In this document: piece by piece, positions 45,554 through 56,445 of the stretch
How the letters are laid out: the number at the start of each line of letters is the position of its first letter
Position numbering within the stretch: position 1 is the stretch's first letter
Source of the DNA: Oikopleura dioica
Taxonomy: Eukaryota; Chordata; Appendicularia; Copelata; Oikopleuridae
DNA length: 64,000 nucleotides
Direction: 5' to 3'
Assembly (NCBI GenBank): GCA_907165135.1
Contig: OU015566.1
Span: 1,676,501-1,740,500 of the forward strand
The notes under the pieces: model-generated
The model's database searches: none
Seen by the model: only the letters and a program-made list of their open reading frames with translations
What the model was told of the DNA's origin: nothing
Made by a program: the position numbers and the translations under genes

Positions 45554-47098
45554 AATAAATCAAGTTGAAATTCTTGCATGAAAACTCATCTTCAAATTGT
45601 CTTCTTGGATAATTTATTTTTGATGCTTTTATTCAAAATTGATGGTTAAAATGAAAACTTCCTTGAATTTTCTAGATTTTCAAAAAGCCTCAAAAGCTAT
45701 TAATTAATTAATTTTTTGAGGACCTTTTAAAGTTGAGTTATTGCCTATGAAACCAAATAAAAGGCTGATAAAAGGAGGGATCGATTTCTTCATTCTGTGG
45801 TCGCATTAAATATTATTTGCGGGGATGATCTTCGCCAAGCGTAAATCCATGGGATCAGATCAGTTCTGATCAATTTCATGTTGAAATAAATTGGCGAGGT
45901 TCAAAACCGAGCAAAAGAAACAAACAGCTCACGGACTAAGTGGTTCTACTTGGACAGATATGTTTAATTTTATTATTCATTGGCTAAACCTAAGGTTCTT
46001 AAGTTAAGAAACTCCTGAGCTCCTTAATTAAGGGACTCTAAGAAGGGGGTGGCGTCAGGAACCGTTAAAAAATTCGACAAATTTTGCGTGGGCGACTACT
46101 CGGCTGCTGATTGGCCGGAGAGCCGAAGGCAGGCTTCTGATTGACTGAAAATTTTCACGCAAGATTTGTCAGAATTTTCGTCGGTTCCTGACACCACCCC
46201 CTTAGAACGTCCTTTCAAATACAAAAGATGAAAAAGCTCTGGGATTGTTGACTTTGGCGTCGAATTGGTTTCTTATTGGCTAAAAGAAAAAATCAAACTA
46301 TTTTTTTCGGAAAACTCTTAAATAAGTCCATCTAATGATTCAACATTGGAAGGCTGATTTCAAGCTAAAAAAGCTTTTTAAAAAAAAAACATTTTCGAGT
46401 CAAAAATTGATAATAAAAAGGCCAAAAAAGCAAAAAGAAAAATTGATTTAACAAACCTGTACTGGCTCTTCTTGCCGAGAATAAAAGCTCTATTTGTCGT
46501 TATAATAATATCAAAAAATCCGGAATTGTAAAGAAAATCACGCTCCGAAAATACAGTAGAGTAATGCAACGAAAAAAAGGGACGATAGTCAGCTTCAAGC
46601 ACTTACGCACAAGAGCTTCGGCGACTCAGGTGCGCCATCAGCAGAGGATTTCGTCTTTAGCTCTGAATATTTTATACGCGCAGGGCGAGTTGAGAATAAA
46701 AAAAATAAATCAGAATATGGAGGGATCAAAAAAGGAAAAGAAATATTCTAATCGATTCTGATGTCTTATTTTTTTCAAGAAAATAAATGATAAAAGCAAA
46801 TTATTTCAATTTGTAAAGAAAATACTATAACTACTGTAATCAGAAAGATTTTCTTCGTAAAAAACCTTGCTGATTTTTCGAGCTGTGGTTGTATTACTCT
46901 AGGACTATTGTTTATTCACAAGTTCAAAGTTTGAGAGAGAGAAAAACAGACACTTATGCAAAAAAAAGATTTGAACACATGGCTATGTTATACTCAACCT
47001 ATAAATAATTAAAGTCAGCAGAGGCAACTCTGAACGTCTAAAAGGTCTAATAGAAGATGAAGAATTCGGATGAAAGAAAAGACTTTCTTCTTGTTTAT
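45554..47098. other. Gap with one element A copy
   Basis: Between the receptor and SLC26 genes. Apart from element A at 46045-46201 only short AT-rich frames are present; a minus frame at 46378-46602 lacks context and similarity. Confidence 0.5.
46045..46201. mobile_element. Inverted-repeat element family A, copy 2
   Basis: 157 bp from GGGGGTGGCGTCAGGAACCG to GGTTCCTGACACCACCCCC, with the shared interior ACTCGGCTGCTGATTGGCCGG and AGGCTTCTGATTG. Compared with copies 3 and 4 the terminal trinucleotide differs (GTGGCGTC against GTGTCTGG), as in copy 1. Confidence 0.8.
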
Positions 47099-49623
47099 TC
47101 AGTAAATGTAGAAGTTTGAGTATTTGTGATCTCTGTTAAAGTACTCTTGTCGGATGCAAAAATCTTTTCTTTCTCTTCTTCCTCCTCTTCCATTCATCCC
47201 ATCCGCCTTTTCTCCTTCCTCTTCTTTCTCCTTCATAATCTCGATCGCCTCAAGATTTGTACTAACAATCAAAAATGGGAATCGATCATCTTGAATTTCT
47301 TTTTTCAGCGCTTCGTAAACAGGAGTACTGATGTTAGTAAGCAAGATGTTTTCAAAAGAGACGATGAATTTTCCAAGAGCTTCGGCGGAGTAAAAATCGA
47401 GAGAGGAGCATTTCGAGAAATCGAGAATCAGATTCGATGATTTGTTCAGCCCAGAGATCGACATAATGCTGCTCAATATTCCAGAGGTCGAAACATAACT
47501 GAAAATTTTCGACCCGATAAAAAGGGACATTTTGTTTGTCTTACTTGAGAGCAGATGGAAATCTCAGCAAAAAGATTCCATCCTCTTGAATCGGTTTCGC
47601 TTCGGGAAAGAATTTGCTATCTCTGAAGGATCCATCATCAAGCTGGCCAAGAATTTCTATTTTATTTCCATAATAAGTGAGCAAGTAATTTGCCAGCTGG
47701 AGAACCACTGAACTGAACAGCCCCCATTTTGGTCCAAAAAGAACTTTTTTTCGTGATCTTTTTCATTCATTTTTTGAAAGAATTTTTAAGAAAGACCTGA
47801 TCCTGTGAGCACAAATGAGAGAAGCCAAACAACGCCATCAATTTTTCTGAAATTCCAGGATTCAAGGAAGACTTTGAAATTTTTGAGCGCTCTTAGCTCG
47901 TGAATGATGATGATAACTCCGAGGACGGATTTTGGAAGCCATCTGATGACGTCAGGGAGGAGGTAGTAAAATAAAAGAATGACGAGAATGTTTGTTGTTG
48001 GAACAATTCTAGTTCTCATTTTGGCTCAATAATCATTTTTAAATTTGCGCTAAAATACTCGACCAATCAGTAAACAGCTTTTCTCCTAGTGAAAATTTCT
48101 AGAGCCCTCGTCCTAACATCATTTCCAGCCAAATACGCAGAAAGCGATACAGAGCCCATCGCCGGTAAACCATGAAAAACTCCACTGACGCAATTGGCCA
48201 AGCCACTTATCAGCGCAACATTGACAGGATCCTGCTCCAAGCTTTCTGAAACTCTTTGCTCAACAGCAAGAGTGGTGAAGTATCCAGTAATCGCAATGAC
48301 GAAAGAGTCCAGAAGAACTAGCTCTATCATTTTCAAAGTTACTGGTTCTGGTTGGTCGAAGCCAGATTTGAATTCTCCGACAACGTCCAATGTTGACTTG
48401 TATTGCCAAAAGTAGCCAAAGATGATGGAGAAGATAAGGATGAGAAATTCGGATGGAATTTGATAGTTTCTCAGCGCTTTTTTCTTTCGTGAGTTAAAAA
48501 TTTTGGCCACAAACCAAAAAAATGAGGTGAATTTATGGAAGACCAATAAGCTTCCCGTATTTGGCCTGCCGGCCAATCAAAACGCAATCGAGTAAAATAA
48601 CTTCCTTTTATTGGTTAAGCCAAAATTTTTAACCCTTCATAAGATTTATTGATCTCCAAAAATGACGAGATGAAAATCAGACCAATCGCAGAAATCCTAA
48701 AATCTTATCAAAAAATATCAAAACTCAAAACTCACGTGAGGGATGAAACATTCAAAATCGGCAAGTTCTGGAAACTGGCGATGACGATTTTGACACTTCC
48801 AGCGGGCTCGAAAAGAGAAGGCATCAGATCCTTTGAATAGCCGAAAATATTCTTTAGTTGTCCGATGAAGACTTGAACGGCCAAGCCGCAGATGAAGCTT
48901 GACATGACTGAAGTCGGCATGAAAACAGTCAGCTGATCGATGCGGAAGAGAGCGAAGAGGATTTGAAAGATTCCAGTGAAAACGACGAGGGTGACGAGAT
49001 ATTTGCTGCTCAATTCTTCATAGGTAAAATAATCTGGATCGGTTGAATTTTGAGTGAAGTAGTCGGTCCAAGACGATTTGAAGTCAGAAATTGACGCGCC
49101 AACTTGATAAGGATAAACTGATGAGAACAGACTCAACGATCTGAGACTGAGATTGTTAGGAAAATTTCATTATCCTTTTCATTACAGCCATGACATTCGA
49201 GTTACCAAATGCGACTTTTGTATTCGCCGCGAAAATTGTATAAATTGCCTGAGCAAAAATCACCGTGTTCATTCCAGCATAGGGACTGCTCCCCGAAATC
49301 AATGAAACAGACAAGGCAGTCGGAAAGGAAATCAGCGCATAAGTGATTCCAACGATTAGGTCGGACAAAATATCTTTCACTGTGACTCCCTTAAACTTTC
49401 AGAATAGATTTTCCAAAAGAATAAAAACCTGAAAACTGAGGCAGTAAGCAAAAACCGTTTGTTTTAATTTGATCGAGTTGAAGCACCCTGATTTCAATTC
49501 GCCAAGAAATTCTTTGAACGGATTCTAGAGCCAGTTTAAAAGAAGAAATCAATAAATAAGGACCTGTTTTGACTTTTCATAGCCAAGTTCTGCAAGCTGC
49601 TCATCGTAGGAAATTTCTCTCAT
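47099..49623 (-). CDS. SLC26-family anion transporter with STAS domain
   Basis: From the ATG at 49623 (MREISYDEQLAELGYEKSKQ) through about ten exons to the stop at 47099. Recognisable order: VKDILSDLIVGITYALISFP (first core helices), SPYAGMNTVIFAQAIYTIF, SSFICGLAVQVFIGQLKNIF, DSFVIAITGYFTTLAVEQR, VALISGLANCVSGVFHGLPA then GSVSLSA (conserved SLC26 block), LPDVIRWLPKSVLGVIIII, then a cytosolic STAS domain with LILDFSKCSSLDFYSAEALG and a charged tail. SLC26 proteins exchange or conduct chloride, bicarbonate, sulfate or oxalate at the plasma membrane; the substrate here is not predictable. The intron 49141-49174 is only 34 nt and GA-AG; the GT alternative breaks the frame. The tail EKEEEGEKADGMNGRGGRRE is unusually charged. 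Confidence 0.87.
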
Positions 49624-49820
49624 TGAAAAATAAAGTCATTATTGATTTCCGTTTTGAAAAATGGTGATTCATTTTCTGATCTGTAGAAAATATTCTCGCT
49701 TTTGAAATATTCTTGATTCTGAAAGCTTTTTACTAATATTATATTACGAAAAAAGGACCGCAGAATCTGTGAGGCAGTGAAAGAATATTTTAACAATTAA
49801 AATCTTCATCGTCATTATTT

Positions 49821-51163
49821 TTAGTCATCATTTGCTACAGTTATCGACGTGCCACCAAGAATCGCTCCCAAATCGTCCAAATCAATCTTCACATTTCCCA
49901 ACGAGCTGGAAAAATTGTAATCTCGGTCGATTTCTGCCTCGAGTTCTTCTCTCGATCGAGCGAGGCTTTTTCTGCTGCTTCTTCTAGAGCTCTTTTCGAT
50001 TTGTTGCTGAGTGGGGAGGGTGTTTTGCATTATGCTCTCGCAGGTGAAATATGGATCGAGCGAGGCCTTTTTGAAATGGCGATCGGCTGAATTTCGACGA
50101 GCAGTGGAGATGAGCGGCTCGATTCCAGGGAAGATTTCTTCGAGATTCGGTTGGTTGGTCTTTTCGATCTAGAAAAAAAAAGGGTTTTAAAAATTTCTTC
50201 AGATTTCTTTTTATGATTTTACCTCACTTTCCATGCGCTCTTTCAACCCATTCAAACTCTGCCTCAAATCATTGGGTCTCATTTCTGTTGAAATATCCGT
50301 CGCATGAATTGTCGATCTGCGCCCATGCTCAGCAAATCCAGTGGCAATCGCTCCATCAGAATTGGCTCTTCTACTGACTCGCTCAGCATGATGGCCATTT
50401 TGTTGGCCATCCTGATATTCTAGCCTCGTTGGTCCCGAATGGCTTGTGCAGCTGAAAATTATTGAAAAATGTCTAGCAAAACCCCTTACCTATTGCAAGT
50501 TTGAGTCGACCCAGCCAAACTAGCCGCTAATTCGGGATGAATTCTTCTCGGCGTTTCTGCTGCATCATCATGTGGACTTTCTACAAAACAATTGTGCTCC
50601 TCCGCTTCTTCATGAATTTCATCGTGCTTCGAGACCGGATAACGAAGTGCTAGAACGTCCATTTCGCGGTATTTTGAAGCATAATGCTCAATCAGAGAGA
50701 CGACACAGGGAAATCCACGATTCTCGCGCGCGCCGTTTTCTACTCCTGTTGAATCTTGGAATCGAAAAAGACCCTGAATAACCTGTAAAATACCTTTTTC
50801 TTAATATTGCTGACCTGTATAAAAGCGATTCTCGTAGCACAAGGGCCCACGAAATGAAGCGTCTGTTGGAGCGTAAAAAGATACTGAGGGTCATTTGAGT
50901 CTCTTATCAAATAGCAGCCGGGCTTACAGCGTCTCATTTTCTCCCTGAAAATTTTTGTTCAAAATTTCAGAGAATTTCTTTGTTCTTTACCTGGCAGCAT
51001 TTCGATTGAGGGAACCGTGGTAGAAGACGCATTTTTCAAGGCAATGCATGGTTTGGCGCAATCGCCATAAATCACGTGTTGCTGTGACGGAGCTGCCATT
51101 TGAAGACAAGGAAGAGTGCGAATATGCATTTGATCCTCGACGAGAGCTTTCCCGGGAGCTCAT
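49821..51163 (-). CDS. SH2-domain adaptor protein
   Basis: The ATG at 51163 (MSSRESSRRGSNAYSHSS) opens a serine-rich N-terminus. An SH2 domain follows, spread over three exons: CVFYHGSLNRNAAREKM, GCYLIRDSNDPQYLFTLQQ (the Arg of IRDS is the phosphotyrosine-binding residue), IQGLFRFQDS, then IVDFPVSSLIEHYA. After it a long polar region contains TPRRIHPELAASLAG and KTNQPNLEEIFPGIEPLI, and ends LDDLGAILGGTSITVANDD, stop at 49821-49823. There is no kinase or SH3 domain, so this is an adaptor or regulator in tyrosine-phosphate signalling. It is closest in layout to small SH2 adaptors, but no specific member is assigned. Confidence 0.8.
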
Positions 51164-52456
51164 TTTCTTCCTAAAATAGATGTCATTTTATTAAAAATGA
51201 AAAAAAAAATCTGAAAAAAATCTCCATTTTCGATAAAGTCGAAAATAGAAGAGATGATTATCGCTTAGTTTTGGGAAGTTGAAAACGTGATTCGATGGAT
51301 TCGCACGAATTTCGGGAAGTAGTAAAGAGGGAACACGTATTTGTCCGAGCTATGGCGTGGGCGGTGGGCGCTACGGCGGTGGTGGTGCGCGGCGCGGCGC
51401 AGGGAACGCGCGCTCCAGGAATTTCGCGCGTTTTCGCTCTTCCAACTCTCTGTTTAGCCACGCGAAATTACTACCTCCCCACGCCCCGGACGAACTAATT
51501 TTCTCACGTTGCGATGAAGTCTATTTCTAACTTTCTTGTACTTTTGCGGAAAAAAAAGATTTAGAAATTCGATTAAGAAATTTTTTGAATCTATTTAAAA
51601 ATCAGTAGAAATTATACTGAATCGAAATTATAGGACGCCGAATTTTAAGAAAAAAAAATGAGAAAGTTAAAAAACGAAATTGTTTTTATAAAATATTAAA
51701 AATTAAAAGAAATCGACTTTTACTTTGATTGTTGGCTAGTAAAAGCATTTTTGTTAGAAATTTTATTTTAGATTAATTTTTATTGATTCGATTCAAGAAG
51801 AATACAACGATATATTTTTCCTCAATGTTTAAGCTCAAATATCTTATTTTTTAAGGTTTTTAAAGCAATCATGAGTTTGAACGAATTAATGAAGTTCGGA
51901 AAAGATAACTTGAATTTGATGAGTATTTACCTTTTATTGAAGTTTTCTCTTCTTTCTTTTTAGTCCATTATCTTATTCTCTTGAAATTTTAAGAAACTGT
52001 TCTTTTCAAAAAAACCTTGAAAGATATTTTTATATAGAAAAATATTTTTAATGCCCGAACGTCGATAAATTTCGGTTTTGAAGCTTCAGTTAAAAATGAA
52101 AGGTCCAGTCGGGCCCGAGGGCGATTGGGTCAGTTCGGAGGAACTTACGACTCGCTCATTCCTCTTCCTCCGCAAGATCTATTCCACCTAGAAACGACCG
52201 CTACGATGAACTCACGCATCGTCACAAAAAATATTTAAAAAGAAAGGAAAGCCTTTTTAGAATAGTTGATAGGTCCAATCAAAACTTCAATAAAAGGTTA
52301 GGGGGTATTTTTAAGGCCAAATTTTGAAGTTTAACTTTTACTAAATCTTCGATACTGAATTTTCGGAGGATTTTATGAATGCTTTTGATGCACTTCTACA
52401 AAAGTGGACTCGAAATGAAGCCTTACCGCGATCGATGTGAATGTGATTAGCTGTTG
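51164..52456. other. Gap; GC-rich block possibly a promoter
   Basis: About 51340-51440 is strongly GC-rich with GGCGCGGCGCAGG-type sequence and is open in several frames; it lies upstream of the SH2 gene and could hold its promoter. From 51500 to 52050 it is AT-rich. Short blocks MSLNELMKFGKDNLNLM (about 51870) and MKGPVGPEGDWVSSEELTTR (52096) could be 5' exons of the next plus-strand gene, but joins are not resolved. Confidence 0.35.
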
Positions 52457-52999
52457 ATGAACCTTTTGCTTCAAATCTCGGCTAATACGCGTAAGCCGCA
52501 GCTCGTCATATGCGCATTATTTCCCGATCAGAATACTCCAGTCGTAGAAATGTACTTTCCTTTTCAACACAGAACCTCTCAAAGCAGAGAAGAACCTTGT
52601 AAGAAGTTCCAGTACTTGTGCTTCTGCAAGTTTTGCAAGACGCATTATACTTATAATACGATCAGAATTACGAACGGAAGATACGATACAAAACCAAGGT
52701 AATTTATTGAAGAAAAAATGTGAAAAATCCGTTTGATGAAAAAAAATAAAATTTTTTGCAAAAAAAAATTTCCTAGAAACGAAAAAATTTCAAGAGACTT
52801 GGATGACGGACGATTTCATCGACGTAAATCATGCGCAACAAGTAAGCCTTTCATTTGAAACCGCGTTCAAAAATTTTAGTTATCGACCCGCCACCAGTAA
52901 ATGGTCGAAAATGGTCCTTGCCTGGTGAGTCTTCCTTGATTTCAAGCCTTTCACGACTCATTTTTAGCCATCAAATTCAAGAAGCAGAGTCTCCGATGA
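52457..52999 (+). CDS. Unknown small basic protein, possibly 5' incomplete
   Basis: Four exons in frame: 52457-52699 (MNLLLQISANTRKPQLVICA, VVEMYFPFQHRTSQSREEPC, FQYLCFCKFCKTHYTY), about 52779-52840 (NEKISRDLDDGRFHRRKSC), about 52880-52925 (IIDPPPVNGRKWSLP) and about 52969-52999 (AIKFKKQSLR, stop). A tight cysteine group CFCKFC and many basic residues could form a zinc or DNA-binding structure, but I recognise no family. An acceptor-like TGATTAG precedes the first block, so more 5' exons are likely. It is convergent with the RING gene. Confidence 0.5.
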
Positions 53000-53138
53000 A
53001 AGAAATGAATAAAAAAGATGCTGTTATCACATTTATTTGAAATCTAACAGAATAAAAAGGGTCAGGACGAGAATGAAAGAGAAAAAAAGTCAGGTTGGAA
53101 ATGAATCTTATTTGCATAGCGTTGCGTAACGGGTGTTT

Positions 53139-53722
53139 TTAAGAAGACGTAATAGCTGGGCGTTTGCAGAGAGGGCAGGCGTTGCAGTATTTTACTGCAT
53201 TCAGGACACATGACTAGGGACGAGGTTAAAAAGGGCCATTTTGATAAGAGAAGATTTTTTCACAAAATCTTTTTTTTTCGTACCTTGTGGAAAATATGGT
53301 CGCAGTTTTTGAGCTGCACGAGAGACTCATCATTGATAAACGGATTCAAGCAGATCGCACAGTCCTTTGGAAAGTTGAGCTTTTCATCCTCCAAAAAATA
53401 TTCTCGAAAAGTGATGTTTTGCAGTCGATCGATCACTTTTGCTAGCTAAAACACAAGTTTGTTATTTGCACATTTATCCAAGCCGATACCTCTGCAATCA
53501 TTTCTTCTGCATTAAGAATTCGCGGCATTTGTGGCAACTCGTCTATTGTGCGATTTGGGTATTTCGGGACAGATTCGATGAAGGGAGATTTGCCGCAATT
53601 GAGACAAGCCCAATTGATGTGTCTGAAAAAAATTTTCAGAAAAATTATCGAAAAAAGTTTCCTTACGTTTCTTCATAAGTCTTGCAGGCATGGCAATAGT
53701 ACAAAATGTCATTTTCATTCAT
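53139..53722 (-). CDS. RNF126/RNF115-like RING-H2 E3 ubiquitin ligase
   Basis: Four exons from the ATG at 53722 to the stop at 53139-53141, about 140 aa. The N-terminus has a four-cysteine zinc ribbon (YYCHACKTY ... WACLNCGKSPFIE) as in BCA2/RNF115 and RNF126. A linker (PQMPRILNAEEMIAE, LAKVIDRLQNITFREYF) leads to a C-terminal RING-H2: CAICLNPF, LKNCDHIFHKSC, CNACPLC. It would act as an E3 that recruits an E2 through the RING. It is shorter than vertebrate RNF126 (about 300 aa) because the central region is reduced. Introns are about 45-100 nt GT-AG. No HW pair follows the second zinc ligand group (it reads YCNACPLC). Confidence 0.85.
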
Positions 53723-54900
53723 TATTTCTCCCTCCCACTGCTTCTTTTTATTTTCTCTCTGACAAAATTCTAAGTCGAATGAATGCGTGTGAGTTTGCTC
53801 GCGCTTTTTATTTGCTCTTTTATTTCTTCAGTAGGAAATCTGAAGGAAAAATGAAAAAACGCTCAGCGCTCGAATATTGATCTCGCGGTTTTGGCTAAAA
53901 AACGGAGAATGGGCGAAAATGGGGTCGGTGAAGCGAAAAGATAATTACTATTTGGAAACGTATCTTGGAATAAATATATACATTGAAAAAAGAGAGAGAT
54001 AAACAATTGTTTTATTAATAAAAAATAATTATTTAAATTTTAAAATTTATTAAAATTATTACTTTAAATAATTTTATTTTATTAGAAAAAAAAAGATTCT
54101 AATTATTAAAAAATTATTAGAATAAAAAATGTATTCATAAAAAATCTAAAAAATTGAATTGTTTTTTTGGAATTTTCCTCTATGATTCCAAAGCTCGAAA
54201 TTTTTTTTTATAAATTAAGGAAAGATTTCTTAAACAAGATGATATCTGTGCTGATCGAAATTCGAATTAAAAATGGTTTCATAATCGAGCGGGCTAGATT
54301 CGGCGATCTGCGGTGAGCAAAAAACGTGGAGTGAAAATGTTCTCGCATTCCTTTCAAAGCCGAAAGTGCGCCCCTAAGATTGGCCAACTATTCAATTTTC
54401 AGAGAAAGAAAACCGCAACAAGGCGCTGTTCTTACCCACGTTGCAATGTACCGCTAAATTTCTAGAATTATTAAGCTTTCAAGAGTCTTATCAAAAAAAC
54501 TAAACGATGTTTTTTTTTTCGCAATTCGACAAGTCTAAAATGACCTTGTTTGAAAGCGCCAGACTCTGGCAGCCACAGCCTTCGACCTTTGATTTACATC
54601 AGAGTGTGCATTCGAGCCCCATCAACTTGATATTTTGAGGCTTGAATTTGCGAATTCGACTTTTAAAAATCAGCGTCGCTGATTTCATGCAACAAGTGGC
54701 TAGACACCGTGGCCTCATGATGCCCTTTTACGATCTAAGTTTTCTAATATTTTTTCTGAATTGAGGGCTGTCAGTTTTCCTGGACATTAAAGGTTGTCTA
54801 CGAAAGATGAAGGTTTCAAGTGGGTTGTACCTAAGATAAGGTAAGTATAATTTGCAGCGATTATAATTAGAATCGGTCCTGTTCATAGCAAAGTTGCAAA
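53723..54900. other. Gap without a supported gene
   Basis: Very AT-rich at 53980-54240; the rest has scattered short frames. Nothing gene-like. Confidence 0.5.
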
Positions 54901-54904
54901 TTTG

Positions 54905-55495
54905 GTGAGCTGAGTGAGCTGAGCTGACTGATAGCGTCACTCAGCTCAGCTCAGTGATTTTCGAAAATGCTCTTATTAGGATCTGCTCAGCTCCGCTCAG
55001 CTCCGTGACCTCTTAAAAAGCACAGCTCAGCTCAGTGAGCTCCGAAATGGGCCAGCTCAGCTCAGTTCAGAGAATTTTTCACACAGGTCGCTCAGCTCAC
55101 CGAAAATAAATAATTTGCAATTTTGAACCAGAACTTGGCTTAAATTTTGATTGAGCTGAGCTAGATTTTTTGAGAAATAATTGACTGGGCTGAGCTGAGG
55201 AAACTCTTTATAGGGATGTTGAGCTGATCTGAGTGAGCTGTGCTGAGCAGGATTCTATTTAGTGAAAGAAGCAAAAAAGAGTGAGCTGAACTGTTCACCT
55301 TTTGCTCAGCTCAAACAACTTTCACTCAGCTCAGCTCAGCTCAATAATTTTTAAAATGATCTGTTCTGCTCAGCTCAGCTCAATGATCTCAGAAAAAGGT
55401 CAGCTCAGCTCAGTTACCTCTGAGATAGACCAGCTCAGCTCAGCTAAGAGAAATTTTTACTCAGGCCAGCTCAGGTCAGCTCAGCTAAAGCCTAA
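54905..55495. repeat. GAGCT/AGCTC-type satellite block
   Basis: About 590 bp built from CAGCTCAGCT and its inverse GAGCTGAGCTG, in both orientations, broken by unique 20-40 bp spacers. Because the core AGCT is palindromic the block can fold into many local hairpins. No target duplications seen. Confidence 0.85.
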
Positions 55496-56118
55496 CCCAG
55501 GCGGCTTCGCCCCCGAGACCCTCTATCTGACAATCCGACCTTCTGTAGATCAGAGTGTTCTTTCTCTTTTCCCAAATACAAAGAAATCTTTTAGATGATA
55601 TAATTTCTTGAAGAAAATGACGAGTAAGAAGAAAAATAGGGTAACGAGAAGCGGAAGGGACATGTTTTAACTTCTGGTGGTCTTTGGCTGCCCGCAAGGA
55701 CGAGAATCTTGGGGCAGCTCCAACGTGAGTGGTATCAAACCGCAACATTTTTGGTGCGCTGCAAGATTACGTAATCGACTGCCAGGCGGTGGGGGTTACT
55801 GCGGTGTCTTATCAGCAAGGGCGAGAAAGTTGACTTTCAGAAAAAATGAAGAAAAGAAACATTTTTATTACGCAGCTAATTTAGTGTCTATTTGAGAAAA
55901 ATGGTGTTCTCTTCGTTTTAAGTGTTTCTTTTTGCAACAAATTCTGAGCCACAGTTATGATCGTTACGCGGTCGGGATTTTTTGTCTACAGATAAACACC
56001 ACGTTGAGAACTGCACCCTTTCACGGAAGTTAATTTGCTGACATTAACTTCCCAATGAACATGTTTTCAGATAAGAAATTCTTTCTTTTGAAAGTAAAAG
56101 TTTTTGAGATTATATTAA
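55496..56118. other. Gap without a supported gene
   Basis: It contains one GGCGGCTTCGCCCCCGAGA block of a type repeated elsewhere (26100, 28840, 62190) and frames with no protein-like composition. Confidence 0.4.
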
Positions 56119-56445
56119 GAACCCCCGTCAGCTTTTTTCGAAAAATCAAATTTTGGAATATCAAAATTTTGACCCCGGAAATGGATTCTACGGGTCAAAA
56201 AACGATTTTGGGGCTCCATTTTTTGGGGAGGTGTCTGGAACCGACAAAAAAATTCGACAAATTTTGCGTTGGCGGCTACTCGGCTGCTTATTGGCCGGTT
56301 TGCAAAATGCAGGCTTCTGATTGGTTGAAAATTTCCACGCAAAATTTGTCGAAATTTTTTGTCGGTTCCAGACACCTCCCCCATTTTTTGGGGGTCTATC
56401 TCGACTCCTTCACCCCCAAAATCGCATTTGAAAATCATGTCTTTA
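56119..56445. mobile_element. Element family B, copy interrupted by element A
   Basis: It matches the 10780-11122 copy in inverse orientation: GACCCCGGAAATGGATTCTA, AAAAAACGATTTTGGGGCT, then after the insertion GGGGGTCTATCTCGACTCC and CAAAATCGCATTTGAAAAT. TTAA is at 56115-56118. The far end has decayed near 56445. Confidence 0.75.
56225..56381. mobile_element. Inverted-repeat element family A, copy 3, nested
   Basis: 157 bp with nearly perfect ends GGGGAGGTGTCTGGAACCG and CGGTTCCAGACACCTCCCC, flanked by the 8-bp direct repeat CATTTTTT (56217-56224 and 56382-56389). It interrupts an element B copy. It shares the interior ACTCGGCTGCTTATTGGCCG with the other A copies. An 8-bp duplication points to a hAT-type mobiliser for this family. 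Confidence 0.9.

Noticed and set aside
51295-51498. Frames on both strands in the GC-rich block
   Set aside because: Open on both strands because of base composition; better explained as a promoter-proximal region of the SH2 gene.
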